A stretch of DNA of 64,000 bases. Origin: Mycolicibacterium phlei. GTDB taxonomy: Bacteria; Actinomycetota; Actinomycetes; Mycobacteriales; Mycobacteriaceae. The notes beneath the pieces are model-generated. The model ran no database searches, had not been told where the DNA came from, and saw nothing but the letters and a program-made list of their open reading frames with translations. Numbering within the stretch: position 1 is the first letter of the stretch; every line of letters begins with the position of its first letter. The translations under genes and the position numbers were made by a program. Positions 47,217 through 56,514 of this stretch are shown in pieces. Location: NCBI RefSeq assembly GCF_001583415.1, contig NZ_CP014475.1, positions 2,790,001 to 2,854,000 on the forward strand. The letters run 5' to 3'.

Positions 47217-48145
47217 GGGTGCACCTCCCCCGCGATCTGCGCCTTGGCCAGTGCCTCAAGCTGTTTGGAGGTCAGCTTGCGCGACGCGCCCCGCGAGAAG
47301 TAGCGCTCCAGGTAGTACTGGCCGACCATCAGCACGCTGGTGATCAGCAGGTACCACGTCGCCGCCACCAGCAGCAGCGGGACCGGTTCGAAGATGCGGG
47401 CCGCGATCTCGCGGGAGGTGATGCCGTAGAGGTCCAGGGTGAACGGCACGGCGGTCACCAGCGAGGTGGTCTTCAGCATGCTGATGACCTCGTTACCGGT
47501 GGGCGGGATGATCACCCGCATGGCCTGCGGAAGCACCGTGCGGCGCATGGCCATTCCCCACGACATGCCCAGCGCGATGGAGGCCTCCATCTGGCCCTCC
47601 GGCACCGAACTGATTCCCGCGCGGATGATCTCGGCCATGTAGGCGGCCTCGTTGAGCGCCAGGCCGAGGATGGCCAGCACGAACGGAATGGACAGCGCCT
47701 GCAGGTTGAACTCGAAGAACGTCGGGCCGAACGGCACGCCGAGCTTGATGTTCTGGTAGATCGTGGGCAACAGCCCCCAGAACACCAGCTGCACGTACAC
47801 CGGGGTGCCGCGGAAGATCCACAGGTACACCCAGGACACCGCCTTGAACACCGGGTTCGGCGACAGTCGCATCACCGCGAGCAGGACACCGAGCACGATC
47901 GCCAGGACCATCGAATAGACGGTCAGCTGAAGGGTGTTCAGGACACCGACGACCAGAACCCGCTCGTTGAACAGGTACTCGAAGTACGTCGACCAGCGGT
48001 AGGCGTCGTTTGTGGCCGCCCCGTAGAGGAACAGCACCACGAGAACGGCGATGACGACCGCCGCCACCCACCGCCACGGATGCCGCAGCGGCACGGCGTC
48101 AATAGCGGCGGGGGCAGCGGGTGGCGACGTGTCGACATCGGTCAT
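47213..48145 (-). CDS. Polar amino-acid ABC transporter permease
   Basis: This His/Glu/Gln-type permease (310 residues) has an N-terminal extension with one extra helix, then a five-helix core. The coupling loop is [24 protein letters not shown]. The N-terminus (about 1-60) is longer than in a minimal permease. It starts 12 bases after the binding-protein stop. The ligand is not defined. Confidence 0.92.
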
Positions 48146-48157
48146 TGACGAAATCTC

Positions 48158-49084
48158 CTACGAGATAGCCCCGTTGATCACTGGCTTGTCGATCATTCCG
48201 CTCTCGACGCCCCAGTTGCTGGCGATCTCCTTGTAGGTGCCGGTTTCGATGAGGTGCTCAAGCGCCTTCTGCAGCGACTGCGCCAGCGGCGAGCCCTTCT
48301 GCACCGGCCAACCATACGGCGCGGAGTCGAAGATCTCACCCGCGGGCTCGAGCTTGCCGTTGCTCTGCTTGATGGCGTAGGCGGTCACCGGCGAGTCGGC
48401 CGACATCGCGTCGGTCTGGCCGAGGATGACGGCGTTGGTGGCGGCGTCCTGCCCGTCGAAGGGCACGATCTCGATCGGCGGCTTGCCCGCGTCGGTGCAC
48501 GCCTTGCTCTTGGCCGGCAGTTCCTCGGTCTCCTCGGTGGTGGTCGCCTGCACCGCCACCTTCTTGCCGCAGGCGTCGTTCGGGTCGATGCCCGCACCCG
48601 GGCGCTGCGCCCACTGAATGCCCGCGTTGAAGTAGGTGACGAAGTCGACCGACTCCTCGCGCTCCTTGGTGTCGGTGAACGACGACATCCCGACGTCGTA
48701 GGTGCCGCCCTGGATCGACGGGATGATCTTGGCGAAGTCGGATTCCCGGTACTCGGCCTTCAGCCCCAGGGTGGCGGCGATCGCGTTCATCAGGTCGACA
48801 TCGAAGCCGACGATGTTGCCGTCGGGATCCTTGAACTCGTTGGGCGCGTACGGAATGTTGACGCCGACGATCAGCGTGCCCCGCGACTTGATGGCCTCGG
48901 GGACGGTGTTGGCGATCTCCTCGACCTTCTCCGCCGACACGGACGGGGACGGGCTGCTCGCCTCGGAGTCATTCTCGCCGGATCCGCCACTGGCGCATCC
49001 GGACAGGGCGATAGCGCCCGTTGCAGCAAAGACCGCGGCGAAGCGCCAGAACTTGCTTCGTCGGGTGTGACAGTCACCTAACAC
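48158..49084 (-). CDS. Amino-acid ABC transporter substrate-binding lipoprotein
   Basis: This binding protein (308 residues) has a basic signal region and the lipobox A-L-S-G-C (Cys near 29). The domain of the extracellular-solute-binding family 3 follows: G-V-N-I-P-Y-A-P-N-E-F-K-D near the start, G-F-D-V-D-L-M-N-A-I-A-A-T-L-G-L and D-V-G-M-S-S-F-T-D-T. These features point to a polar amino acid such as glutamate or glutamine, but this is not proven. The GTG start has AGAGG five bases upstream. It is the first gene of the ABC operon that continues into the two-component system. Confidence 0.92.
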   Translation of the reverse strand: MLGDCHTRRSKFWRFAAVFAATGAIALSGCASGGSGENDSEASSPSPSVSAEKVEEIANTVPEAIKSRGTLIVGVNIPYAPNEFKDPDGNIVGFDVDLMNAIAATLGLKAEYRESDFAKIIPSIQGGTYDVGMSSFTDTKEREESVDFVTYFNAGIQWAQRPGAGIDPNDACGKKVAVQATTTEETEELPAKSKACTDAGKPPIEIVPFDGQDAATNAVILGQTDAMSADSPVTAYAIKQSNGKLEPAGEIFDSAPYGWPVQKGSPLAQSLQKALEHLIETGTYKEIASNWGVESGMIDKPVINGAIS

Positions 49085-49174
49085 GTGTGCCTCTACTTTC
49101 TGCCTCGTGGAGCCGGTGCGAAGCGCCGGTAACGGAACAGTAGTAGAGACCTAACACGCTGGCAGTGCGATTGC

Positions 49175-49199
49175 TTAGTCAGCGCCGTTAGTTAGCGCC
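49175..49199 (-). repeat. Two direct 12-bp repeats downstream of the DUF732 gene
   Basis: TTAGTCAGCGCC (49175-49186) and TTAGTTAGCGCC (49188-49199) differ at one base and are separated by one base. They lie immediately after the DUF732 stop and 90-115 bases before the binding-protein start, so they could be operator half-sites for the ABC operon. No GlnR or other consensus is convincingly matched. Confidence 0.4.
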
Positions 49200-49200
49200 C

Positions 49201-49548
49201 CTAGTCCACACCCCAGAGCTTCGGGCAGTAGATGTAGACCGCGCCCTCGACGAAGTACTCGGCCTCGGTCTGCGTCCAGCCGCCGGCCTGCTGGATGTTC
49301 CAGCCCGCCAGCCAGGACGGGTTGCCCTGCCTGCCGGCATCCACACAGAACTGCTTGGCCATCCGGATCGCGGTGTGCGGGTTCTTGTAGGGCACCCGCT
49401 TCTTGTCGAGGAAGTCGATGAAGACCTTGTTCTTGTCGATGCCGTCCTGAGCGTGCGCGGGCGCGGCCGCCACCGCCGCACCGCCGACTCCGAGCAGAAC
49501 AGCTGCCATCACGGCGCTTGCGCTACGACGGACGGCGGTGGTGATCAT
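49201..49548 (-). CDS. Secreted DUF732 family protein
   Basis: This mycobacterial secreted protein has 115 residues. The signal peptide runs through a hydrophobic core to A-H-A-Q (cleavage near residue 33). The mature domain has the DUF732 pattern F-I-D-F-L-D-K-K-R-V-P-Y, two cysteines (Q-F-C-V and Y-I-Y-C-P) that probably pair, and a helical G-W-T-Q-T-E-A-E-Y-F element. The function of the family is unknown. The ATG at 49548 has AGGAG five bases upstream. Confidence 0.88.
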   Translation of the reverse strand: MITTAVRRSASAVMAAVLLGVGGAAVAAAPAHAQDGIDKNKVFIDFLDKKRVPYKNPHTAIRMAKQFCVDAGRQGNPSWLAGWNIQQAGGWTQTEAEYFVEGAVYIYCPKLWGVD

Positions 49549-49741
49549 CGTCACTCCTAGTTTGCCCAGTGATGCGGATTGACTGTGCTGACTTGCACGT
49601 CGATATGAGCATCGTACTGAACACGCTCGGCGTTACCGCGATCTCGGGCGTCGGCCCGATAACAATTAATTTGCGGAGGCGACAACTCCACGTTTGCGCG
49701 GTGTCGACACGGTTTCGATTCATCCGAAATTGACGCTCGTT

Positions 49742-49755
49742 CACGTTCGGACGTG
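49742..49755. promoter_or_regulatory. Inverted repeat CACGT-TCGG-ACGTG before the HdeD-like gene
   Basis: Exact five-base arms lie 14 bases before the ATG at 49770, close to the expected start of transcription. It could be an operator. The rest of the 49549-49769 gap shows no gene. Confidence 0.4.
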
Positions 49756-49769
49756 CCACACTTCGGGCC

Positions 49770-50375
49770 ATGCAGACTACGGCCGTTCCCATCATGTTGC
49801 AGCATCTCTGGAAGACCACCCTGGCGACCGGGCTTCTCACCGTGGTGCTCGGTGCGCTGATCTGGTTCTGGCCGGGCGTCACGATCGTCGTCGCGGCCGT
49901 CTTCTTCGGCGCCTACCTGCTGGTCACCGGCATCGCGCAGGTGATCTTCGCGTTCGCCCTGCACGTCTCGGCGGGTGGACGGGTCCTGCTGTTCATCTCC
50001 GGCGCGGCCTCGCTGATCCTGGCCGTGCTGTGCTTCCGCAGCCTGCAGGACTCGATCCTGCTGCTGGCGATCTGGATCGGCGTCGGCTTCATCTTCCGCG
50101 GCGTGGCCACCGCCGTGTCGGCGATCAGCGACCCCACCCTGCCGGGGCGGGCCTGGGAGATCATCGTCGGCGTGCTGAGCCTGATCGCCGGCGTGATCAT
50201 GCTCGCGCTGCCGTTCCCGTCGCTGAGCGTTCTGACGATCTGGACCGGTATCGCCCTGGTGGTGCTCGGGGTGTTCGAGATCGTCTCCGCCTTCGGCATC
50301 CGGAAGGCCTCGAAGAACCTCGGGGCAATCACCGGATCCACGCCTCCACCTGCGACGGAAGCATCGGTGAGCTAA
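49770..50375 (+). CDS. HdeD/DUF308 family membrane protein (Rv1624c-like)
   Basis: This membrane protein (201 residues) has six hydrophobic helices arranged as two similar halves with the repeated glycine-rich pattern of HdeD proteins. E. coli HdeD is linked to acid resistance; the role in mycobacteria is unknown. Its position directly before cydA matches Rv1624c next to the cyd genes in M. tuberculosis. 63 bases separate it from cydA, which has its own candidate -10 element. Confidence 0.85.
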   Translation: MQTTAVPIMLQHLWKTTLATGLLTVVLGALIWFWPGVTIVVAAVFFGAYLLVTGIAQVIFAFALHVSAGGRVLLFISGAASLILAVLCFRSLQDSILLLAIWIGVGFIFRGVATAVSAISDPTLPGRAWEIIVGVLSLIAGVIMLALPFPSLSVLTIWTGIALVVLGVFEIVSAFGIRKASKNLGAITGSTPPPATEASVS

Positions 50376-50404
50376 AACACCCTGTTTTCTACTACGCCCC
50401 GTCG

Positions 50405-50410
50405 TAGGCT
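50405..50410 (+). promoter_or_regulatory. Candidate -10 element (TAGGCT) of cydA
   Basis: TAGGCT fits TAnnnT and lies 28 bases before the cydA ATG. A short inverted repeat CTACG/CGTAG (about 50391-50406) overlaps its upstream edge. The ribosome site is AGGGGG. No CRP box was evident. Confidence 0.35.
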
Positions 50411-50438
50411 GGATGCGCAGCCACGAAAGTAGGGGGCC

Positions 50439-51887
50439 ATGGACGCACTTGATGTGTCACGGTGGCAGTTCGGAATCACCACCGTCTATCACTTCATATT
50501 TGTTCCGCTGACCATCGGTCTGGCGCCGCTGATCGCGGCCATGCAGACCGCCTGGGTGATCACCGGCAACAACGCCTGGTACCGGTTGACCCGCTTCTTC
50601 GGCAAGTTGTTCCTGATCAACTTCGCGCTGGGCGTGGCCACCGGCATCGTCCAGGAGTTCCAGTTCGGCATGAACTGGAGCGAGTACTCACGGTTCGTCG
50701 GTGACATCTTCGGCGCACCGCTGGCGATGGAGGGCCTGGTCGCCTTCTTCTTCGAGTCGACCTTCATCGGCCTGTGGATCTTCGGCTGGACCCGGTTGCC
50801 GCGCCTGCTGCACCTGGCCTGCATCTGGATCGTCGCGATCGCGGTGAACCTGTCCGCGTTCTTCATCATCGCGGCCAACTCCTGGATGCAGCACCCGGTC
50901 GGCGCGCATTTCAACCCGGAGACCGGCCGTGCCGAACTGACCAGCATCGGCGCGCTGTTCACCAACAACACCGCCATCGCGGCGTTCAGCCACGCGGTGT
51001 TCGGCGCCTTCCTGACCGCGGGCACGTTCGTCGCCGGCGTCTGCGCGTGGTGGCTGATGCGGTCCCGCGACCAGGCCGCCAACCAGACCATGTTCCGCAA
51101 CGCCACCGTGATGGGCTGCCTGGTGGTGCTGGTCTCGACGCTGGGCCTGGTGATCACCGGCGACATCCAGGGCAAGCTGATGTTCCAGCAGCAGCCCATG
51201 AAGATGGCCTCGGCGGAGTCGTTGTGCCACACCGAGACCGATCCCAACTTCTCCGTCCTCACGGTCGGCACCCACAACAACTGCGACGGCGTCATCCACC
51301 TCATCGAGGTGCCCTACGTGCTGCCGTTCCTGGCCGAGGGCCAGTTCGAGGGGGTGCGCCTGGAAGGCGTCGAGAACCTCCAGCAGCAGTACGTGGAGAA
51401 GTTCGGGCCCGGCAACTACCGGCCGAACCTGTTCGTCACCTACTGGTCGTTCCGCGTGATGATCGGCCTGCTGGCCATCCCGACACTGTTCGCGCTGTAC
51501 GCGCTGTGGGCCACCCGCGGCGGCCGGGTGCCGCGCTCCCCCTGGTTCAGCCGGTTCGCGCTGCTGTCGCTGCCCATGCCGTTCCTGGCCAACAGCGCGG
51601 GCTGGGTGTTCACCGAGATGGGCCGCCAGCCCTGGGTGGTGGCGCCCAATCCGACCGGTGACCAGTTGGTGCGGCTGACCATCGCCGAAGGCGTCTCCGA
51701 CCACTCCACGGGCCTGGTGGTGCTGTCGCTGGTGGCGTTCACCCTCATCTACGGCGTGCTCGCCGTGATCTGGTTCTGGCTGATCCGGCGCTACGTCGGC
51801 GAGGGACCGCAGGAACATGACTCCGAACCGGTCGCGCCGCCGCCGCCCGACCAGCAGGACGTCGCACCGCTGTCGTTCGCGTACTGA
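50439..51887 (+). CDS. cydA: Cytochrome bd oxidase subunit I
   Basis: CydA (482 residues) carries the haems and quinol site of the high-affinity bd terminal oxidase in the plasma membrane. Haem ligands are visible: H18 in T-V-Y-H-F, H185 in S-H-A-V-F-G and M394 in F-T-E-M-G-R-Q-P-W. Proton-channel acidic residues E98 and E106 are present. The Q-loop is the short type and holds two cysteines (C263, C282), the positions where mycobacterial bd structures show a disulfide. It heads the cydABDC operon. Confidence 0.97.
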   Translation: MDALDVSRWQFGITTVYHFIFVPLTIGLAPLIAAMQTAWVITGNNAWYRLTRFFGKLFLINFALGVATGIVQEFQFGMNWSEYSRFVGDIFGAPLAMEGLVAFFFESTFIGLWIFGWTRLPRLLHLACIWIVAIAVNLSAFFIIAANSWMQHPVGAHFNPETGRAELTSIGALFTNNTAIAAFSHAVFGAFLTAGTFVAGVCAWWLMRSRDQAANQTMFRNATVMGCLVVLVSTLGLVITGDIQGKLMFQQQPMKMASAESLCHTETDPNFSVLTVGTHNNCDGVIHLIEVPYVLPFLAEGQFEGVRLEGVENLQQQYVEKFGPGNYRPNLFVTYWSFRVMIGLLAIPTLFALYALWATRGGRVPRSPWFSRFALLSLPMPFLANSAGWVFTEMGRQPWVVAPNPTGDQLVRLTIAEGVSDHSTGLVVLSLVAFTLIYGVLAVIWFWLIRRYVGEGPQEHDSEPVAPPPPDQQDVAPLSFAY

Positions 51888-51901
51888 GAGGGGTTGGCAC
51901 A

Positions 51902-52951
51902 GTGATTCTCGGAATGTCGCTTCCCGAAGTCTGGTTCGGCCTGCTCGCGGTGCTGTTCGTCGGCTTCTTCGTCCTCGAGGGCTTCGACTTCGGCGTCGGC
52001 ATGCTCATGGAGGTGTTCGGCCGCGTCGCCAAGGGCGATCCGGAACGCCACCGCCGCGCGGTCCTCAACACCATCGGCCCGGTCTGGGACGGCAACGAGG
52101 TGTGGCTGATCACCGCGGGCGGGGCGATGTTCGCCGCGTTCCCCCACCTGTACGCGACCATGTTCTCCGGCTTCTACCTGGCGCTGCTGGTCATCCTGCT
52201 CGGCATGATCCTGCGCATCGTCGCCATCGAGTGGCGCGGCAAGATCGACGACCCGCAGTGGCGCCGCTGGGCCGACATCGGCATCGCCGTCGGCTCATGG
52301 CTGCCCGCCGTGCTGTGGGGTGTCGCGTTCGCGGCGCTGGTGCGCGGTCTGCCGGTGGACGCCGACAAGCAGATGCACCTGTCCTTCGGGGATTTGATCA
52401 ACGGCTACACGCTGCTCGGCGGGCTCACCACGGCCGGTCTGTTCCTGTTCCACGGCGCGGTGTTCGTCGCCCTGAAGACCGGCGGCAGCGTGCGCGACGA
52501 CGCGCTGCGCTTCGCGAACGTGCTGGCACTGCCGGTCACCGGTCTGCTGGTGGCGTTCGGGCTGTGGACGCAGCTCGCCCACGGCAAGCCGTGGACCTGG
52601 ATCGTGCTCGGCGTCGCGGCGCTGGCCCAGATCGCGGCGGTGCTGCGGGTCTGGACCCGCAGGGGCGAGGGTTGGGCGTTCACGTTCACCTCGGTCGTGG
52701 TCGCCGCGGTGGTCGTGATGATCTTCGGTGTGCTGTACCCCAACCTGATGCCGTCGAGCATCGATCCCGCGTACAGCCTGACGATCGACAACGCCTCGTC
52801 GAGCCACTACACGCTGACGATCATGACCTGGGCGGCGGCGCTGTGCACCCCGCTGGTGCTGGCGTACCAGGGCTGGACGTACTGGGTGTTCCGCCAGCGC
52901 ATCACCGCTGAGCGGATTCCCGACCCGGCGGGCCTGGCGCGCCAGAGATGA
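51902..52951 (+). CDS. cydB: Cytochrome bd oxidase subunit II
   Basis: CydB (349 residues) has eight or nine hydrophobic helices and pairs with CydA. Conserved opening L-F-V-G-F-F-V-L-E-G-F-D-F-G-V-G and W-D-G-N-E-V-W-L loops are present. It starts 14 bases after cydA, with GAGAGGGG upstream, and ends in an ATGA overlap with cydD. Confidence 0.97.
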   Translation: MILGMSLPEVWFGLLAVLFVGFFVLEGFDFGVGMLMEVFGRVAKGDPERHRRAVLNTIGPVWDGNEVWLITAGGAMFAAFPHLYATMFSGFYLALLVILLGMILRIVAIEWRGKIDDPQWRRWADIGIAVGSWLPAVLWGVAFAALVRGLPVDADKQMHLSFGDLINGYTLLGGLTTAGLFLFHGAVFVALKTGGSVRDDALRFANVLALPVTGLLVAFGLWTQLAHGKPWTWIVLGVAALAQIAAVLRVWTRRGEGWAFTFTSVVVAAVVVMIFGVLYPNLMPSSIDPAYSLTIDNASSSHYTLTIMTWAAALCTPLVLAYQGWTYWVFRQRITAERIPDPAGLARQR

Positions 52952-54525
52952 ACCTATGGCGGGCCTCGGCGGCGATGCGGCGATACCTCGTCGCATCCGT
53001 CGCCTGCGGGGTCGTGATCAGCGCGGCGACGATCGCGGCGGCGGTGGTGCTCGCCCACATCGTCGCCGGCGTGATCACCGATCCGGAGGCCCGCCAACTC
53101 GGGCAGTGGACGGGCCCGCTGGCGCTGCTGGCGGGCCTGTGGCTGCTGCGGGCCGGCGCGCAGTGGTGGCAGGGCCGGCTGTCCTCGGCCAGCGCGACCC
53201 GCGTCATCGCCGAACTGGCCGGCCAGGTGCTGCGCACGGTCACCGCGCTGTCCCCGCGGGCGCTGGCCGCCCGGCGCGACACCGCCGCCGCGCTGATCAC
53301 CACCGGGCTCGACGGGCTGCGGCCCTTTCTCACCGGCTACCTGCCGACGGTGTTCCTGTCCGGGATCCTCACCCCCGCCGCGGTGCTCGTGATCGCGGTC
53401 TACGACTGGCGCTCGGCGGTGATCGTGCTGGTCGCGCTGCCGCTGATCCCGATCTTCATGATCCTGATCGGCCTGCTGACCAAGGAGCGCTCGGAGGCGG
53501 CGCTGGCGGCGATGACCACGCTGCAGTCGCGGATGCTGGACCTGGTGGCCGGTATCCCCACGCTGCGCGCACTGGGCCGCATCGACGGGTCGGCCGAGCG
53601 GATCGCCGAACTGGCCGCCGCGCACCGCCGTTCGACGATGGCCACCCTGCGGATCGCGTTCCTCTCGGCGCTGGTGTTGGAACTGCTGGCCACGCTCGGG
53701 GTGGCGCTGGTCGCGGTCAGCATCGGGTTGCGGCTGGTGTTCGGGGAGATGACGCTGGTCGCCGGGTTGACCGCGCTGCTGCTGGCGCCGGAGGTGTTCT
53801 GGCCGCTGCGCCGCGTCGGCGCCGAGTTCCACGCCGCGCAGGACGGCAAGACCGCCGCCGACGCCGCGCTGGAGCTGCTCGACTCGCTGCCGCCGCAGCA
53901 GGCAGGCACCCGCACGGTGGATGCCGCGGGTGCGGTGATCCGGCTCGAGGACCTCGACGCCGATGTCGCGCCCGGGCGGGTGACGGTGCTGACCGGGCCC
54001 AACGGCTGCGGTAAGTCGACGCTGCTGCACACCGTCCTCGGGCTGCACCCGGGCCGGGTGTCGGTCGACGGGGTGCCCGTCGAGGACCTGGAGCTGCGGC
54101 AGTGGTGGAGCCAGGTCGCCTGGCTGCCGCACCGGCCCGCTCTGGTACCCGGCACCGTGCGCGCGAACCTGGAACTGTTCGGACCGCTGTCCGACCTCGA
54201 ATCCGCTTGCCGGGACTCAGGTTTCGACGAGGTGGTGGCATCGCTGCCGGACGGGCTGGACACCGTGATCGGGCGCGACGGTGAGGGCCTCTCGCTCGGA
54301 CAGCGGCAGCGCCTCGGGCTGGCCCGGGCCCTGGGCTCCGACGCGCCGGTGCTGCTGCTCGACGAGCCCACCTCGCATCTGGACGCGGAGATGGAGCGCC
54401 GGGTGCTCGCCGCGATCACCGCACGGGCCCGTACGGGTGCGACAGTCCTCGTTGTCGGACACCGCGATCCGGTCCTGGCGATCGGCGACCGCGTGCTGCG
54501 GATGGGGAGTCTGGTCGATGCGTGA
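52948..54525 (+). CDS. cydD: Thiol-export ABC exporter subunit CydD
   Basis: CydD (525 residues) is one half of the CydDC exporter needed for bd oxidase assembly: six membrane helices, then an ATPase domain. Walker A is G-P-N-G-C-G-K-S-T, the signature is L-S-L-G-Q-R-Q-R and Walker B is V-L-L-L-D-E-P-T-S-H-L-D. It overlaps cydB by four bases and cydC by eight. In M. tuberculosis the CydD and CydC homologues are likewise separate genes next to cydAB. Confidence 0.95.
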   Translation: MNLWRASAAMRRYLVASVACGVVISAATIAAAVVLAHIVAGVITDPEARQLGQWTGPLALLAGLWLLRAGAQWWQGRLSSASATRVIAELAGQVLRTVTALSPRALAARRDTAAALITTGLDGLRPFLTGYLPTVFLSGILTPAAVLVIAVYDWRSAVIVLVALPLIPIFMILIGLLTKERSEAALAAMTTLQSRMLDLVAGIPTLRALGRIDGSAERIAELAAAHRRSTMATLRIAFLSALVLELLATLGVALVAVSIGLRLVFGEMTLVAGLTALLLAPEVFWPLRRVGAEFHAAQDGKTAADAALELLDSLPPQQAGTRTVDAAGAVIRLEDLDADVAPGRVTVLTGPNGCGKSTLLHTVLGLHPGRVSVDGVPVEDLELRQWWSQVAWLPHRPALVPGTVRANLELFGPLSDLESACRDSGFDEVVASLPDGLDTVIGRDGEGLSLGQRQRLGLARALGSDAPVLLLDEPTSHLDAEMERRVLAAITARARTGATVLVVGHRDPVLAIGDRVLRMGSLVDA

Positions 54526-55972
54526 GGTGTTGCGGGCGCGACTGCCCAGACTGGCGCTGGCGATCCTGCTCGGCGTGCTGTCCCTGGGCAGCGCGCTGGC
54601 GCTGGCCGCGATCTCCGCCTGGTTGATCACCCGGGCCTGGCAGATGCCGCCGGTGCTGCACCTGACCGTCGCGGTGGTGGCGGTGCGCGCACTGGGCATC
54701 TCGCGCGGTGTGCTCGGCTACTGCCAGCGACTGGCCGCTCACGACACCGCGCTGCGCTCCGCCGCCGACATCCGGGAGGCGGTGTACCGCAGACTCGCCG
54801 CGGCACCGGTGGAGACCACGATGCGGCTGCCCGCGGGCGAACTGGTGGCGCGGGTCGGCGCGGCGGTCGACGACCTGGCCGATGTGCTGGTGCGCGCGGT
54901 GCTGCCGATCGCGGTGGCCGCGGTGCTCGGCGTCGCGGCGGTGGTGGCGATCGCGCTCATCTCCCCCGCCGCCGCCGTCGTCCTGGCGGTCTGCCTGCTC
55001 GTCGCGGGCGTGGTCGCACCCTGGCTGGCCGCCCGCGCCGCACGCGACACCGAAGCCGTTGCCGCCGAACATCATTCCGACCGCGACGTCGCTGTGATGC
55101 TGGCGCTCGAACACGCACCGGAGCTGCGGGTCGGCGGTCGGCTGGACGCCGTGCTCGCCGAGGCCAACCGCCGTCACCGCGACTGGGGTGCGGCGACGGA
55201 CCGGGCCGCCCGACCCGCGGCGGCCGCAGGCGCGGTGTCCACCCTGGCGATCGGTGCCAGCGTGGTCGGCGCCGTCGTCGCCGGTTTCGGCATCGCCAAC
55301 ATCGTCGCACCCACGACGCTGGCGATCCTGATGCTGCTGCCGCTGTCGGCGTTCGAGGCCACCACCGCGCTGCCGGCCGCCGCCGTGCAGCTCACCCGGT
55401 CCCGCATCGCCGCCCGCCGGATCGCCGAGCTCACCGCACCCGACGCCGCCGCGCGCACCCGGCCCGAGGTCCCGCCGATCGTGCTGAAACCCGGTGAGCG
55501 ACGGGTGATCACCGGCCCGTCCGGCTCGGGCAAGACCACCCAGCTGCTCAAGCTCGCCGAGACCTATCCGGACGCAGTCTTTCTCGCCGAGGACGCCCAC
55601 CTGTTCGAGACCACCGTGCGGGACAACCTGCTCGTCGCCCGCGGTGACGCCACCGACGACGAGATCCGCTCCGCGCTGCGGCGGGTCGGACTCGGGCAGT
55701 GGCTCGACGGGCTGCCCGACGGGTTGTCGACGGTGCTGGTCGGTGGCGCGGCCGCGGTGTCGGCCGGACAGCGCAGGCGGCTGCTGCTGGCCCGCGCACT
55801 GCTCACCACCGCGCCCATCGTGCTGCTCGATGAACCCACCGAACATCTCGACGCCGCCGACGGCAGCCGGATCCTGACCGAACTGCTCACGCCCGGCGGA
55901 CTTTTCCCCGCCGAGCGCACCGTGGTGATCGCCACCCACCATCTGCCGCAGCGGGTAACGTCAGCGGCATGA
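54518..55972 (+). CDS. cydC: Thiol-export ABC exporter subunit CydC
   Basis: CydC (484 residues) is the second half of the CydDC exporter. Walker A is G-P-S-G-S-G-K-T-T and Walker B is I-V-L-L-D-E-P-T-E-H-L-D. The signature is degenerate (V-S-A-G-Q-R-R-R) and there is no obvious canonical Q-loop stretch, which suggests one ATP site is non-consensus, as in other asymmetric exporters. The membrane part has six helices. ATG at 54518 overlaps the cydD end. The last codons overlap the next gene (ATGA). Confidence 0.93.
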   Translation: MREVLRARLPRLALAILLGVLSLGSALALAAISAWLITRAWQMPPVLHLTVAVVAVRALGISRGVLGYCQRLAAHDTALRSAADIREAVYRRLAAAPVETTMRLPAGELVARVGAAVDDLADVLVRAVLPIAVAAVLGVAAVVAIALISPAAAVVLAVCLLVAGVVAPWLAARAARDTEAVAAEHHSDRDVAVMLALEHAPELRVGGRLDAVLAEANRRHRDWGAATDRAARPAAAAGAVSTLAIGASVVGAVVAGFGIANIVAPTTLAILMLLPLSAFEATTALPAAAVQLTRSRIAARRIAELTAPDAAARTRPEVPPIVLKPGERRVITGPSGSGKTTQLLKLAETYPDAVFLAEDAHLFETTVRDNLLVARGDATDDEIRSALRRVGLGQWLDGLPDGLSTVLVGGAAAVSAGQRRRLLLARALLTTAPIVLLDEPTEHLDAADGSRILTELLTPGGLFPAERTVVIATHHLPQRVTSAA

Positions 55973-56514
55973 GCGAACCGGACACCCCCGACACGCCCCC
56001 GACTCCCCCGGCACCGCCGCAGGGCTACCCGGCGGGGTATCCGGGCTATCCGCCACCGCCGCCGGGCTATCCCGGCTACCCGCCGCAGGGGTATGCGGGT
56101 TACCCACCGCAGGGGTATCCCGGCTATCCGCCGCCGCCGGCCGCCCCGAAGAACGGTCTCGGGATCGCCTCGCTGGTGGTGGCGATCATCGCGTTGCTGT
56201 CCGCGTTCGGCGGCATCGTGCTCGGCGTCGTCGCCGTCGTCCTGGGCTTCCTCGGCTGGAACCGCGCCAAACGCGGTGAGGCCACCAACGGCGGCGTCGC
56301 CATCGCCGGCATCGCGCTCGGCGTGCTGAGCATCATCGAGGCGATCGTGGTGATCTGGCTGGCCGTCTGGGGGTTCAACGAGATCGGCGGCACCGACTAC
56401 CTGGACTGCGTGTCGCGCGCCGGCAACGACCGGGAGGCCGTCGACGCGTGCATGCGCGAGTTCGAGCAGCGCGTCGAGGACCAGTTCTCGGTGACGCTGA
56501 CCCCGACGCGCTAA
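55969..56514 (+). CDS. DUF4190 membrane protein with Pro/Tyr/Gly-rich N-terminus
   Basis: The product has 181 residues. Residues 1-60 are repeats of G-Y-P-x-Y-P-P-P-P-P-G type. Two hydrophobic helices follow (about 65-90 and 105-130) with a G-W-N-R-A-K-R-G-E-A loop, the DUF4190 pattern. A short extracytoplasmic tail has two cysteines (L-D-C-V and D-A-C-M) that could pair. The function is unknown. ATGA overlap with cydC links it to the operon. It is convergent with tesB (four-base overlap). Confidence 0.8.
   Translation: MSEPDTPDTPPTPPAPPQGYPAGYPGYPPPPPGYPGYPPQGYAGYPPQGYPGYPPPPAAPKNGLGIASLVVAIIALLSAFGGIVLGVVAVVLGFLGWNRAKRGEATNGGVAIAGIALGVLSIIEAIVVIWLAVWGFNEIGGTDYLDCVSRAGNDREAVDACMREFEQRVEDQFSVTLTPTR

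Noticed and set aside
49076..49158. Direct repeat ACCTAACACG (49076-49085 and 49149-49158) as an operator pair
   Set aside because: One copy lies in the start codon region of the binding-protein gene and the 73-base spacing is irregular, so chance is likely.
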